Under the pieces are notes generated by a model. That model worked only from the letters and a program-made list of their open reading frames with translations. It ran no database searches and was not told the origin of the DNA. Source: Planctomycetota bacterium (lineage in GTDB: Bacteria; Planctomycetota; UBA1135; UBA2386). Taken from it: a DNA stretch of 5,260 bases. Position numbers and translations under genes: made by a program. The stretch's first letter is position 1. Each line of letters starts with the position of its first letter. Positions 1 to 5,260 of this stretch are shown here, piece by piece. The stretch is from positions 1 to 5,260 of the forward strand of contig JAGQRA010000406.1 of the NCBI GenBank assembly GCA_020425885.1. Direction: 5' to 3'.

Positions 1-1425
1 CGGCCCGTCACCGGTATCGACATCGGCGAGGAACTCGAGGCCGGGGTAGCGCTGCTGCACGGACATCGCCGCGTACTCGTTGATCAGGATCTCCATCAAT
101 GGCCGCTGCACGAGGTCGAAGTCGCGCGTGAGCTGCGGCGAGGCGATGGCCCGTTCGAGTCGCGGCGACATCGGCCGGCCCGTGGCCGCACCGCCGCAGG
201 CCTCGATCAACACGCCGAGCAGGGGGATGTCGCGGCCCAGCACCAACGTGAACCACATCATCGTGTCGCGTTCGATCGCGGCTTCCTCCTCGGCGTCCAT
301 CGCCAGCAGCTCGTCGAGCACCGTGCCCCACTTCGCCTTGCGCTCCGGGTCGGCCGCGATCCAACTGCTCAGCTGCCGTTCCTCGTCCTGCTTCTTGGCG
401 ACGGTGCCGTTGTTCTTCAGCCCGAAGATCATGCCGCGGGCGTTCTTCTCGACGTTGGCGAGGCTCTTGATGCGATCGACCACCTCGAGCGCCTTCTCCT
501 CGCTGGTCCTGCCGGCCGCCTCGAGCACGTCGATCGCCTGGGTCAGCACGACGTCGCGCTTGGGGAACACGTAGGCCTGTTGCATCGCGACGCCGCGGCT
601 CGACTTGTAGCGCTGCGTGCTGCCCGGGTAGCCGGTGATGATGGCGAGGTCGCCTTCGACGACGCCCTCGGTCGAGACCGCGAGGTGATGGTCGGGACGG
701 TACGGCACGTTGTCTTCGTGGTGCGGCCGGACGTTGCCATTCGGCGCGACATAGGCCCGGAAGAACGTGAAGTCGCCGGTGTGGCGCGGCCATTCCCAGT
801 TGTCGACCTCGCCGCCGTATTCACCGACCGCGCGCGGCGGGGTGTAGACGAGTCGGACGTCGGTGATCTTGGTGCGGTAGTAGAGGTGGTATTCCTTGCC
901 CTCGAGGAAACTCGCGACCGAGCAGGCGGTGTTGGGTTCGCTCGCCTCGGCGTCGGCGACGAGCTGGCCGATCGTCTGCTGCGTGACCTGCCAGCGCTCG
1001 AGATCGCTGGTCGCCGCGGCCTGGGCGGCATGGACCTTGTCGGTCACGTCCTCGATGCGCTTCAGCACCGAGGCGACCATGCCCGGCGCCGGCAGCTCGT
1101 CGCCGAGCGTGGCGGCGGCGAAGCCATCGCGGAGGTAGTTGGCCTCGGGCGAGCTGAGCGCGGTCACGGCGCCGAAGCCGCAGTGGTGGTTGGTGACGAG
1201 CAGACCGTCGGGCGAGCAGAACGACGCCGTGCAGCCGTTGATCTGCACCGTCGCCGACAGCACGCCTCCTTTCTCGGGGTGCCAGAACTCGTCCTTGGTG
1301 AGCTTCATGCCGCGCTTCTGCAACGCGGCCCAGTCCATCTCGCGGACCTGGGTCGGCAGCCACTGCCCTTCGTCGGGCAGCAGGATCAGGGCGGCGAGGA
1401 ATGCGAGGGGAAGACGGGGAACCAT
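1..1425 (-). CDS. Secreted S46 family dipeptidyl-peptidase (DPP7/DPP11-like), N-terminal part
   Basis: The frame is open from the ATG at 1425 down to base 1, giving 475 residues without a stop, so the gene continues outside the window. S46 enzymes (DPP7, DPP11, DAP BII) are periplasmic or secreted serine exopeptidases that release dipeptides from peptide N-termini. Residues 5-16 (LPLAFLAALILL) form a short hydrophobic signal segment, followed by the family's DEGxW mature start (DEGQW, 18-22). The catalytic His is in NGCTASFCSPDGLL-VTNHHCG (His80/His81, Cys65 and Cys82 probably paired). The catalytic Asp is D218 in DNWEWPRHTGDF (208-219). TGYPGSTQRY follows at 264-273. Residues from about 290 match the inserted helical domain. 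The catalytic Ser and the residue that sets P1 specificity lie in the missing C-terminal part, so DPP7, DPP11 or DPP5 type cannot be assigned. An in-frame ATG at 1470 would add 15 residues, but the 1425 start puts the signal segment at the N-terminus. Neither start has a clear Shine-Dalgarno site. Confidence 0.93.
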   Translation of the reverse strand, partial: MVPRLPLAFLAALILLPDEGQWLPTQVREMDWAALQKRGMKLTKDEFWHPEKGGVLSATVQINGCTASFCSPDGLLVTNHHCGFGAVTALSSPEANYLRDGFAAATLGDELPAPGMVASVLKRIEDVTDKVHAAQAAATSDLERWQVTQQTIGQLVADAEASEPNTACSVASFLEGKEYHLYYRTKITDVRLVYTPPRAVGEYGGEVDNWEWPRHTGDFTFFRAYVAPNGNVRPHHEDNVPYRPDHHLAVSTEGVVEGDLAIITGYPGSTQRYKSSRGVAMQQAYVFPKRDVVLTQAIDVLEAAGRTSEEKALEVVDRIKSLANVEKNARGMIFGLKNNGTVAKKQDEERQLSSWIAADPERKAKWGTVLDELLAMDAEEEAAIERDTMMWFTLVLGRDIPLLGVLIEACGGAATGRPMSPRLERAIASPQLTRDFDLVQRPLMEILINEYAAMSVQQRYPGLEFLADVDTGDGP

Positions 1426-1554
1426 GATGGCTCGGTATACGGGGCGGGCGGCGCCGACGCGCGCGGCCATGCCGATAAACGATGGCCGCCATCCGGGGTC
1501 GTCCTGCTCCCGTCAGGCTTTGACGCCAGGAGCGGCGACGGGCACGCTGTGTCG
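1426..1554. promoter_or_regulatory. Divergent intergenic region between the S46 peptidase and thioredoxin-fold/toroid genes
   Basis: This 129-base gap must contain the start signals of both flanking genes. Three short inverted repeats are visible. GATGGC-C-GCCATC lies at 1481-1493. GGCCAT (1465-1470) pairs with ATGGCC (1482-1487) around an AT-rich GATAAAC. CGTCA (1511-1515) pairs with TGACG (1521-1525). The palindrome GTATAC at 1435-1440, 10 bases before the peptidase ATG, is one of the few AT-rich hexamers and could be part of a -10 element with a near-leaderless transcript. No matching -35 is seen on either strand. AGGAG at 1528-1532 is 22 bases before the ATG at 1555 (16 before a GTG at 1549), too far for a normal ribosome site. 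Promoter placement is a guess; only the divergent layout and the dyads are observed. Confidence 0.35.
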
Positions 1555-3429
1555 ATGCACCCGTTCGCCATCGGTGTTCTCGTCGCCCTGGTGGTCGCGG
1601 TCCAGAACCCGGGCCAGGATGCGGGTGAGACACCGCATCGCAACTCGACGCGGAAGATCCGGCCGCCACTCGGCGAACAGGCGGCGCGCGTCGGCTGCGC
1701 CGTGCCGTGGCGCAAGGACGTCGCCGCGGCGCTGGCGGAGGCCAAGGCCAGCGGCCGGCTCGTGTTCTGGTACGTGCCGACGGTGGCGCGGTCGCCGATG
1801 GACCGCAAGCCGGAGATCGATCGCTATCTGCGCGGTGGGCCGTTTTCCTGGCCGACCACGATCGAGCTGCTGGCGACTCGCTTCGTCGCCGTCGACGAGA
1901 AGCCGGCCGGTGAGCTGCAGCGACGCTTCGGTCTGTTGCGCAACGAATTCATCGAGCCGGGCTACCTCGTGCTCGATGGCGATGGCACGGTGAAGCTCCG
2001 CGTCGACCAGATCACGACGTTGCACCCGGAGTGGTTCGAGGCGCCGCTGCGCCGTCTGGCCAAGGCGCCGAACGATGGCTTCCCCGGCGCGCCGGCGCTG
2101 CGCGAGGCCTGGGATGCCTATCGCCGCGGCGACCGCCCGGCAGCGATCGCGCTCGCCGAATCGGTCCTGCAGAAGCAACCTGCCAGCGCGGTCGCAGCCG
2201 AGGCCCATTGGCTCTGCGGCGCGGCCTTGTGTCGCGATAATCGGCCACGCGCGGCGCGGGAGCGTTGGCAGCACCTCGTCACCGCGTTGCCGGACGAACC
2301 GCTGGCCTGGAAGGCCGCGCTCGAGGTCGAGGGCCACGGCCCGTTCGTCCACGGCTTCGAGGACTTCCTGCCGTTGCCCGCGGCCGTGCTCGCCACTGAT
2401 CCGGTCGACGGCTCGCGGGCGCCCGAAGCTGTCTACGACGAGGCCACGCTGTGGCGTCGCTCGGTGTCGTTCCTGTTGGCGATGGGGGATGGCGAAGGCG
2501 TCGTACGCGACAGCATCTACGACTTCGGCGGCACCGACAGCCTGCCCAACGTGCATGCTGCCGTGACCTGTCTCGTCGGCATGGCCCTGCTCGCCGCCGA
2601 GGAGCGCTTCGACGACGGTCGCGTCCCGGCCGCCCCGAAGCTGCGGGCGGCTACGGCGGCGATGCTCGAGCGCATCCGGGCCAACATCGCCGACGATGCC
2701 TGGTTGCAGATGTCCGATCGCGACGAGATCGTCTGGGCGCGGGCCTACGCCATTCGCTTCCTCGCCGCCTTCCGGCGCCACCATGCCGCCGACGACGAGG
2801 CGCTGCCGGCCCTGCAACGCTCGGTCGCGGCGCTGTTGGCCTTGCAGCCCGCGACCGGCGCGTGGTTTCACGAGTACGGCAATCCGTTCGCGACGGCGAC
2901 CGCACTGCAGGCTCTGTTCGAGGCCTCGGTCGCCGGGGTCGAGATCGATGCCGACAAGGCCGAGCGCGGTCTTCGTGCCCTGGCCCGGGATCGGACCGCC
3001 GAGGGCGCGTTCACCTACGGTCACACGGAGCGCGGCGCGCCGCAGGCCTCGGTGGCGGGCGCGGCCGGTCGCATGCCGCTGTGCGAGCTGGCGCTGTACC
3101 TGTTCGACCGCAGCGATCAGGCCCGGCTGCAGCAGGCCGTCACCCACGGTGTCACGCATCACGACAAGCTCGCCGCGGTGCGCAAATACGACGATCACGC
3201 CGATCGCCTGCACTACGGCGGCTTCTTCTTCTGGTTCGACATGCTCGGTCGGACCGAAGCCATGCAACGGCTCGCGGCCGGTGAGGTGCGGCAACGGCTG
3301 CTCGCCACCCAGCTCGAACTCATCCTGAAGCTGCCGGAGTTCGACGGTTGCTTCGTCGACAGCCACGAACTCGGGCGCGCCTACGGCACGGCGATGGCCT
3401 TGTCGTGCCTGGCCGAGCTGCCGCGGTAA
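1555..3429 (+). CDS. Exported thioredoxin-fold / TPR-like / terpene-cyclase-type toroid protein
   Basis: The product has 624 residues. Residues 4-17 (FAIGVLVALVVAVQ) form a signal peptide or N-terminal anchor. Residues about 50-170 look like a thioredoxin-fold domain: W52, an AxxxAKASGRLVFWYVP strand (about 60-75), FVAVDE (110-115), and EPGYLVLDGDG (134-144), which includes the cis-Pro-like region. The CxxC active site is replaced by VARSPMDRKPEID, with no cysteine, so redox catalysis is unlikely. Residues about 180-260 are helical and TPR-like (AWDAYRRGDRPAAIALAESVL). Residues about 295-624 are alpha-helical with repeats typical of squalene-cyclase/prenyltransferase toroids, for example GAWFHEYGNPFATATALQAL (435-454) and DGCFVD...GRAYGTAMALSCL (597-619). 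No DxDD or QW catalytic motif is seen, so terpene cyclase activity is not claimed; a binding or scaffold role in the envelope is inferred. The ATG at 1555 was chosen because it puts the signal segment first; an in-frame GTG at 1549 is an alternative. The open frame extends upstream only because the antisense of the S46 gene is stop-free. Confidence 0.9.
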   Translation: MHPFAIGVLVALVVAVQNPGQDAGETPHRNSTRKIRPPLGEQAARVGCAVPWRKDVAAALAEAKASGRLVFWYVPTVARSPMDRKPEIDRYLRGGPFSWPTTIELLATRFVAVDEKPAGELQRRFGLLRNEFIEPGYLVLDGDGTVKLRVDQITTLHPEWFEAPLRRLAKAPNDGFPGAPALREAWDAYRRGDRPAAIALAESVLQKQPASAVAAEAHWLCGAALCRDNRPRAARERWQHLVTALPDEPLAWKAALEVEGHGPFVHGFEDFLPLPAAVLATDPVDGSRAPEAVYDEATLWRRSVSFLLAMGDGEGVVRDSIYDFGGTDSLPNVHAAVTCLVGMALLAAEERFDDGRVPAAPKLRAATAAMLERIRANIADDAWLQMSDRDEIVWARAYAIRFLAAFRRHHAADDEALPALQRSVAALLALQPATGAWFHEYGNPFATATALQALFEASVAGVEIDADKAERGLRALARDRTAEGAFTYGHTERGAPQASVAGAAGRMPLCELALYLFDRSDQARLQQAVTHGVTHHDKLAAVRKYDDHADRLHYGGFFFWFDMLGRTEAMQRLAAGEVRQRLLATQLELILKLPEFDGCFVDSHELGRAYGTAMALSCLAELPR

Positions 3430-3461
3430 CCGGGTATCGGGTGTGGGCGTCACTCACCCGG
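3430..3461. terminator. Possible hairpin between convergent gene ends
   Basis: The TAA of the toroid gene (3427-3429) and the TGA of the opposing gene (3450-3452 on the plus strand) are 20 bases apart. CGGGTG (3438-3443) can pair with CACCCG (3455-3460) around an 11-base loop, or CCGGGT (3430-3435) can pair with ACCCGG (3456-3461), the two left arms competing for the same right arm. There is no T-tract on either side, so this would be an atypical or Rho-assisted terminator. The right arm lies inside the last codons of the minus-strand gene. The pairing is visible; the function is inferred. Confidence 0.25.
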
Positions 3462-4334
3462 CGGCAACATCGACGTGACCCAATGCGGCAGCGACACGCC
3501 GCTCGTCGCCGCGGCCGCGGTCAGGCGCTCGAAGCTCTCGTCGCCGAGTTCCATGGCCAGGGCAACGAGACCGTCGAGGCGGTCGCCGTGCTCGAGCTGC
3601 AGCGACAACCAGTCGCCTGCGAAGGCGTGTCGGGCAAGACCGCGCAACGCCCGGCAGCGCTCGGCCGTGACGCCGCGATGCCGGGGGGTCTGCTCGAGCA
3701 GCCAGGTCGCACCGGCGGCGTCGCCGCCGGCCAGCATCGCCTGCATCAGGCTGTCGAGGTGATGACTCGAGTCATCCGGCACGTTCGCCGCCGCTTCATC
3801 GTCGAGATCCGCGAGCAACATCCGGGCGGCGGCCAGCGGCAGATTGCCGGCGAGTGCGCGCTCGACGACACGCTGGGTCGACGCGGCTACCCGGGGCTCG
3901 GGCAGCAGCCACCAGCCGATGCGTTGCCCGGTCGACCGCCGCACGGCCTGATCGCCGGTCGGGGCCCGCAGGCGGATGTGCGGCAGCCGCGCCTTGACGA
4001 TCTCGGCGGCGAGGTCCTGGTCCGCGGCCTGGACGCTGGCGGCTGCCAGCAGGTCGAGCAGGGTGCCGATGGTCTCGCCGGTCATGCCGCGTCCGAACGT
4101 GATCTCGCCGATGCCCTGCTCGGCGAGCAGTCCGTACGGAACGTCGGTCGGGCCGTAGGGGACGACGACCTGGCCACAGCAGATCGCCTCACCGCCGTCG
4201 AGCACGATGACCAGATCGTCGGCGGCCAGCACGGCCTCGAGTTCCTTCGCGCAACGGTCGCGTGCCGCCCGGCAGAGCCGCGGCACCGCGGCGTGTTGAC
4301 GCATGGTCCGAACCGTCCGGGTCAGGGTCAGCAC
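3450..4334 (-). CDS. Helical-repeat protein with an N-terminal domain known from HEAT-repeat proteins of Planctomycetota/Myxococcota
   Basis: From the GTG at 4334 the product has 294 residues. No signal peptide or membrane segment is seen, so it is probably cytosolic. Residues 1-123 resemble an N-terminal domain that I recall from large HEAT-repeat proteins: a helix (LTLTRTVRTMRQHAAVPRLC), a strand pair giving LDGGEAICCGQVVV (45-58), then YGLLAEQGIGEITFGRGM (67-84) and DLAAEIVKARLPHI (107-120). Residues about 150-290 are helical pairs (LDSLMQAMLAGGDAAGATWLLEQ, then LVALAMELGDESFERL), after which it stops early, without the long HEAT array such proteins often carry. The biochemical role is unknown. 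The GTG was chosen because GGAG (4345-4348) lies 10 bases upstream and the first helix is retained. ATG 4304 (284 residues) would cut into that helix. ATG 4517 (355 residues) would add a low-complexity, Arg/Ala/Pro-rich stretch covering an intergenic dyad. It faces gene 2 and diverges from the lipoprotein gene. Confidence 0.83.
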   Translation of the reverse strand: MLTLTRTVRTMRQHAAVPRLCRAARDRCAKELEAVLAADDLVIVLDGGEAICCGQVVVPYGPTDVPYGLLAEQGIGEITFGRGMTGETIGTLLDLLAAASVQAADQDLAAEIVKARLPHIRLRAPTGDQAVRRSTGQRIGWWLLPEPRVAASTQRVVERALAGNLPLAAARMLLADLDDEAAANVPDDSSHHLDSLMQAMLAGGDAAGATWLLEQTPRHRGVTAERCRALRGLARHAFAGDWLSLQLEHGDRLDGLVALAMELGDESFERLTAAAATSGVSLPHWVTSMLPPGE

Positions 4335-4370
4335 CGCGCCGCAGCTCCGTCGCCTGAGCCAGGCGCCGCG

Positions 4371-4393
4371 GTCGGCATTCGCAGAGTCGGCAT
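4371..4393. repeat. Short direct repeat GTCGGCAT x2, 15-base period
   Basis: GTCGGCAT occurs at 4371-4378 and again at 4386-4393, with a 15-base period and partly similar flanks (TCGCAGA versus CCACGAT). It lies in the divergent intergenic region, about 37 bases from the proposed GTG start of the minus-strand gene. It could be a tandem protein-binding site or chance in GC-rich DNA. Confidence 0.35.
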
Positions 4394-4422
4394 CCACGAT
4401 TCCGCTATCGACCGCCGCCGCA

Positions 4423-4439
4423 CGCGGCTGAAAGCCGCG
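4423..4439. repeat. Perfect 7-bp inverted repeat with GAA loop
   Basis: CGCGGCT (4423-4429), GAA (4430-4432), AGCCGCG (4433-4439) form a perfect stem with a three-base loop, a stable hairpin on either strand. No T-run follows on either strand, so it is not a standard intrinsic terminator. It lies 101 bases before the lipoprotein ATG and 89 bases before the minus-strand GTG, and could be an operator or a structure in a 5' leader. Confidence 0.45.
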
Positions 4440-4477
4440 CAGGCCATGGGCCGAAGGACTCGGACCGGGCCCGCGGT

Positions 4478-4505
4478 TTCGCGCCAACTCGCGCCTCGGC
4501 GCGAA
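4478..4505. repeat. 8-bp dyad TTCGCGCC-N12-GGCGCGAA with a third heptamer copy inside
   Basis: TTCGCGCC (4478-4485) is the exact reverse complement of GGCGCGAA (4498-4505), with 12 bases between. Within the spacer, TCGCGCC occurs again at 4489-4495, 10 bases (one helical turn) after the copy at 4479-4485, and it can form a tighter alternative stem with 4498-4504. Two same-face direct copies plus one inverted copy is an arrangement typical of operators, and in RNA it gives two mutually exclusive hairpins. It ends 34 bases before the lipoprotein ATG. Function is inferred from position and symmetry only. Confidence 0.5.
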
Positions 4506-4539
4506 GGAAGATGCCAAACACCGGCCACCACGCTAAACC

Positions 4540-5260
4540 ATGACACCTGTGAGGCCGGGCCCATACTCCAACTGGTTGAGATCGACGCTGCTGCTCCTGC
4601 TGGTCGCCTGTGGCGGTCCGCTGAAGCGCGTCGACCTGTCGCAGAATCCGTCAGCATCAGCGCGCGAACCGACGGCCCTGGTCGTCACCTTGAGCGGCAT
4701 GCTCGGCACGCAGGAGCTGGCCCGGTGCACCCGCACGCTGCGGGAGGCTGACTCGAGGGCCGGGTCGAACAGCATCAAGACCGTCATCTTCGTGCTCGAC
4801 AGCAGCGGCTCGTGGAGCGAGGACCAGGAGGACCTGCAGAGCCTGTTCGACCGCGTGCAGGATCCAGGGCTCGGCGTCGAGACCGTGACCCTGGTCAAGG
4901 GCAAGGCCACCCACGGTGCCGCCTACCTCGCCCTGCTGACTGATCGGACCTATTTCCATCGCGGCGCGGGAACGGAGATGGGCGAGATCATGAAGCCCGA
5001 GAAGGACTGGGAGGACTACCTCTCGATGGACCCTGACGACGCCATGGCGAAGCGCCTCGACAGCGTTCGCGCGGCGCTCGAGGATCGCCTGTCGCGGCGC
5101 AAGACCAAGCTGCGGCCCGAGGCGCAGAAGATGGCATTGGCGATGGCCGATCCGCGGATGAACCTGGTCCGCGCCGTGGTCCGCGAGTCCGGGGTCGAAC
5201 GGACCCGCGTGATGGAAGAGAGCGAGCTCGGCGCATTGCAGGCCGGCGGCGTCACCGTGC
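4540..5260 (+). CDS. ClpP-class / NfeD-like lipoprotein, probable pseudoprotease, N-terminal part
   Basis: The frame runs from the ATG at 4540 to the window end (240 residues and one base), so the C-terminus is missing. The N-terminus is a lipoprotein signal: Arg5 and Arg14, hydrophobic 16-23, lipobox L21-V22-A23-C24 followed by GG, so the mature protein should be lipid-anchored with its domain outside the cytoplasm. Residues about 45-150 follow the ClpP/crotonase-type serine protease pattern of NfeD (membrane-bound serine protease) proteins: ALVVTLSGMLG (46-56), KTVIFVLDSSGS (80-91), VTLVKGKATHGAAYLALLTD (116-135) and a strand leading to GTEMGEI (144-150). Residues about 180-240 match the helical part and the later strands (EAQKMALAMADPRMNL, VRAVV, ESELGAL). 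In active members I expect a PGG oxyanion loop and a nucleophile Ser in an (A/I)SGAA-type motif; here these read SGS (89-91) and T-H-G-A-A, with His125 at the Ser position. Proteolysis by the usual mechanism is therefore unlikely. No good Shine-Dalgarno site precedes this ATG. Confidence 0.85.
   Translation, partial: MTPVRPGPYSNWLRSTLLLLLVACGGPLKRVDLSQNPSASAREPTALVVTLSGMLGTQELARCTRTLREADSRAGSNSIKTVIFVLDSSGSWSEDQEDLQSLFDRVQDPGLGVETVTLVKGKATHGAAYLALLTDRTYFHRGAGTEMGEIMKPEKDWEDYLSMDPDDAMAKRLDSVRAALEDRLSRRKTKLRPEAQKMALAMADPRMNLVRAVVRESGVERTRVMEESELGALQAGGVTV

Larger units (their letters stand above)
4335..4539. promoter_or_regulatory. Divergent intergenic region between the helical-repeat and ClpP-class lipoprotein genes
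   Basis: About 205 bases separate the chosen start codons. The stretch is rich in short repeats, listed separately: a direct repeat GTCGGCAT (4371-4378 and 4386-4393), a hairpin at 4423-4439 and a dyad at 4478-4505. No convincing -35/-10 pair is visible on either strand. The minus strand is open here in the frame of the helical-repeat gene up to an ATG at 4517, so part of the region could be coding if that longer start is used. Its translation looks unlike a folded protein and its third codon positions look less GC-biased than the gene proper, so I treat it as non-coding. Confidence 0.45.

Noticed and set aside
8..793. Minus-strand open frame of 261 codons overlapping the S46 gene in another frame.
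   Set aside because: It is extremely rich in Arg and Ala, a frame-shifted shadow of the S46 coding sequence.
580..1554. Upstream extension of the toroid gene frame across the opposing S46 gene, giving a 949-residue open frame.
   Set aside because: The upstream part is antisense to a convincing S46 peptidase with its catalytic motifs, and its translation has no recognisable domain. The signal peptide at 1555 marks the real start. The lack of stops reflects high GC.
1555..3429. Assignment of the toroid protein as a functional squalene-hopene or terpene cyclase.
   Set aside because: The toroid-like repeats are present, but no DxDD catalytic motif or regular QW motifs are seen, and the protein has an export signal and a thioredoxin-like N-terminal domain.
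1513..3453. Long minus-strand open frame (646 codons) opposite the toroid gene.
   Set aside because: It mirrors the coding strand of a protein with clear domains. Its translation is Arg/Gly/Gln-rich with no coherent fold, a usual GC-rich antisense artefact.
4423..4439. Intrinsic terminator.
   Set aside because: The stem is strong, but no T-run follows on either strand, and it lies between divergent gene starts rather than after a gene.
3348..4751. Long plus-strand open frame (467 codons) across the helical-repeat gene and into the lipoprotein gene.
   Set aside because: It is antisense to one supported gene and out of frame with another. The lipoprotein frame has a lipobox and ClpP-class motifs, while this one has nothing recognisable.

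Overview
The window is very GC-rich and reads as a chromosomal segment of a Gram-negative bacterium with abundant envelope and secreted proteins. The families suggest Planctomycetota (inference from remembered family patterns, not a search). The clues are a secreted thioredoxin-fold plus alpha/alpha-toroid protein with an SPMDRK motif, a ClpP-class/NfeD-like lipoprotein, a secreted S46 dipeptidyl-peptidase, and a helical-repeat protein of a type also seen in Myxococcota. No tRNA, rRNA, CRISPR array, insertion sequence or phage gene is visible.

There are four protein genes. (1) 1-1425, minus: the N-terminal 475 residues of a secreted S46 dipeptidyl-peptidase; its C-terminus, with the catalytic serine, lies beyond base 1. 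(2) 1555-3429, plus: a complete 624-residue exported protein with a cysteine-less thioredoxin-like domain, a TPR-like linker and a terpene-cyclase/prenyltransferase-type helical toroid. Genes 1 and 2 diverge from a 129-base intergenic region. (3) 3450-4334 (start uncertain), minus: a cytosolic helical-repeat protein, convergent with gene 2 across only 20 bases. (4) 4540-5260, plus: the first 240 residues of a lipoprotein with a ClpP-class/NfeD-like fold, cut by the window end. Genes 3 and 4 diverge from a roughly 205-base intergenic region that holds most of the non-coding structure: a perfect 8-bp dyad, a third copy of its core heptamer, a 7-bp hairpin and a short direct repeat.

The alternating orientation (minus, plus, minus, plus) means no two genes share an obvious operon, so functional coupling is not shown. 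Three products (1, 2 and 4) carry export signals and fit envelope peptide or protein processing. The most notable point is that the ClpP-class lipoprotein appears to have lost both its nucleophilic serine (His in its place) and its oxyanion glycine pair, suggesting a pseudoprotease. I did not find a convincing new multi-gene system.
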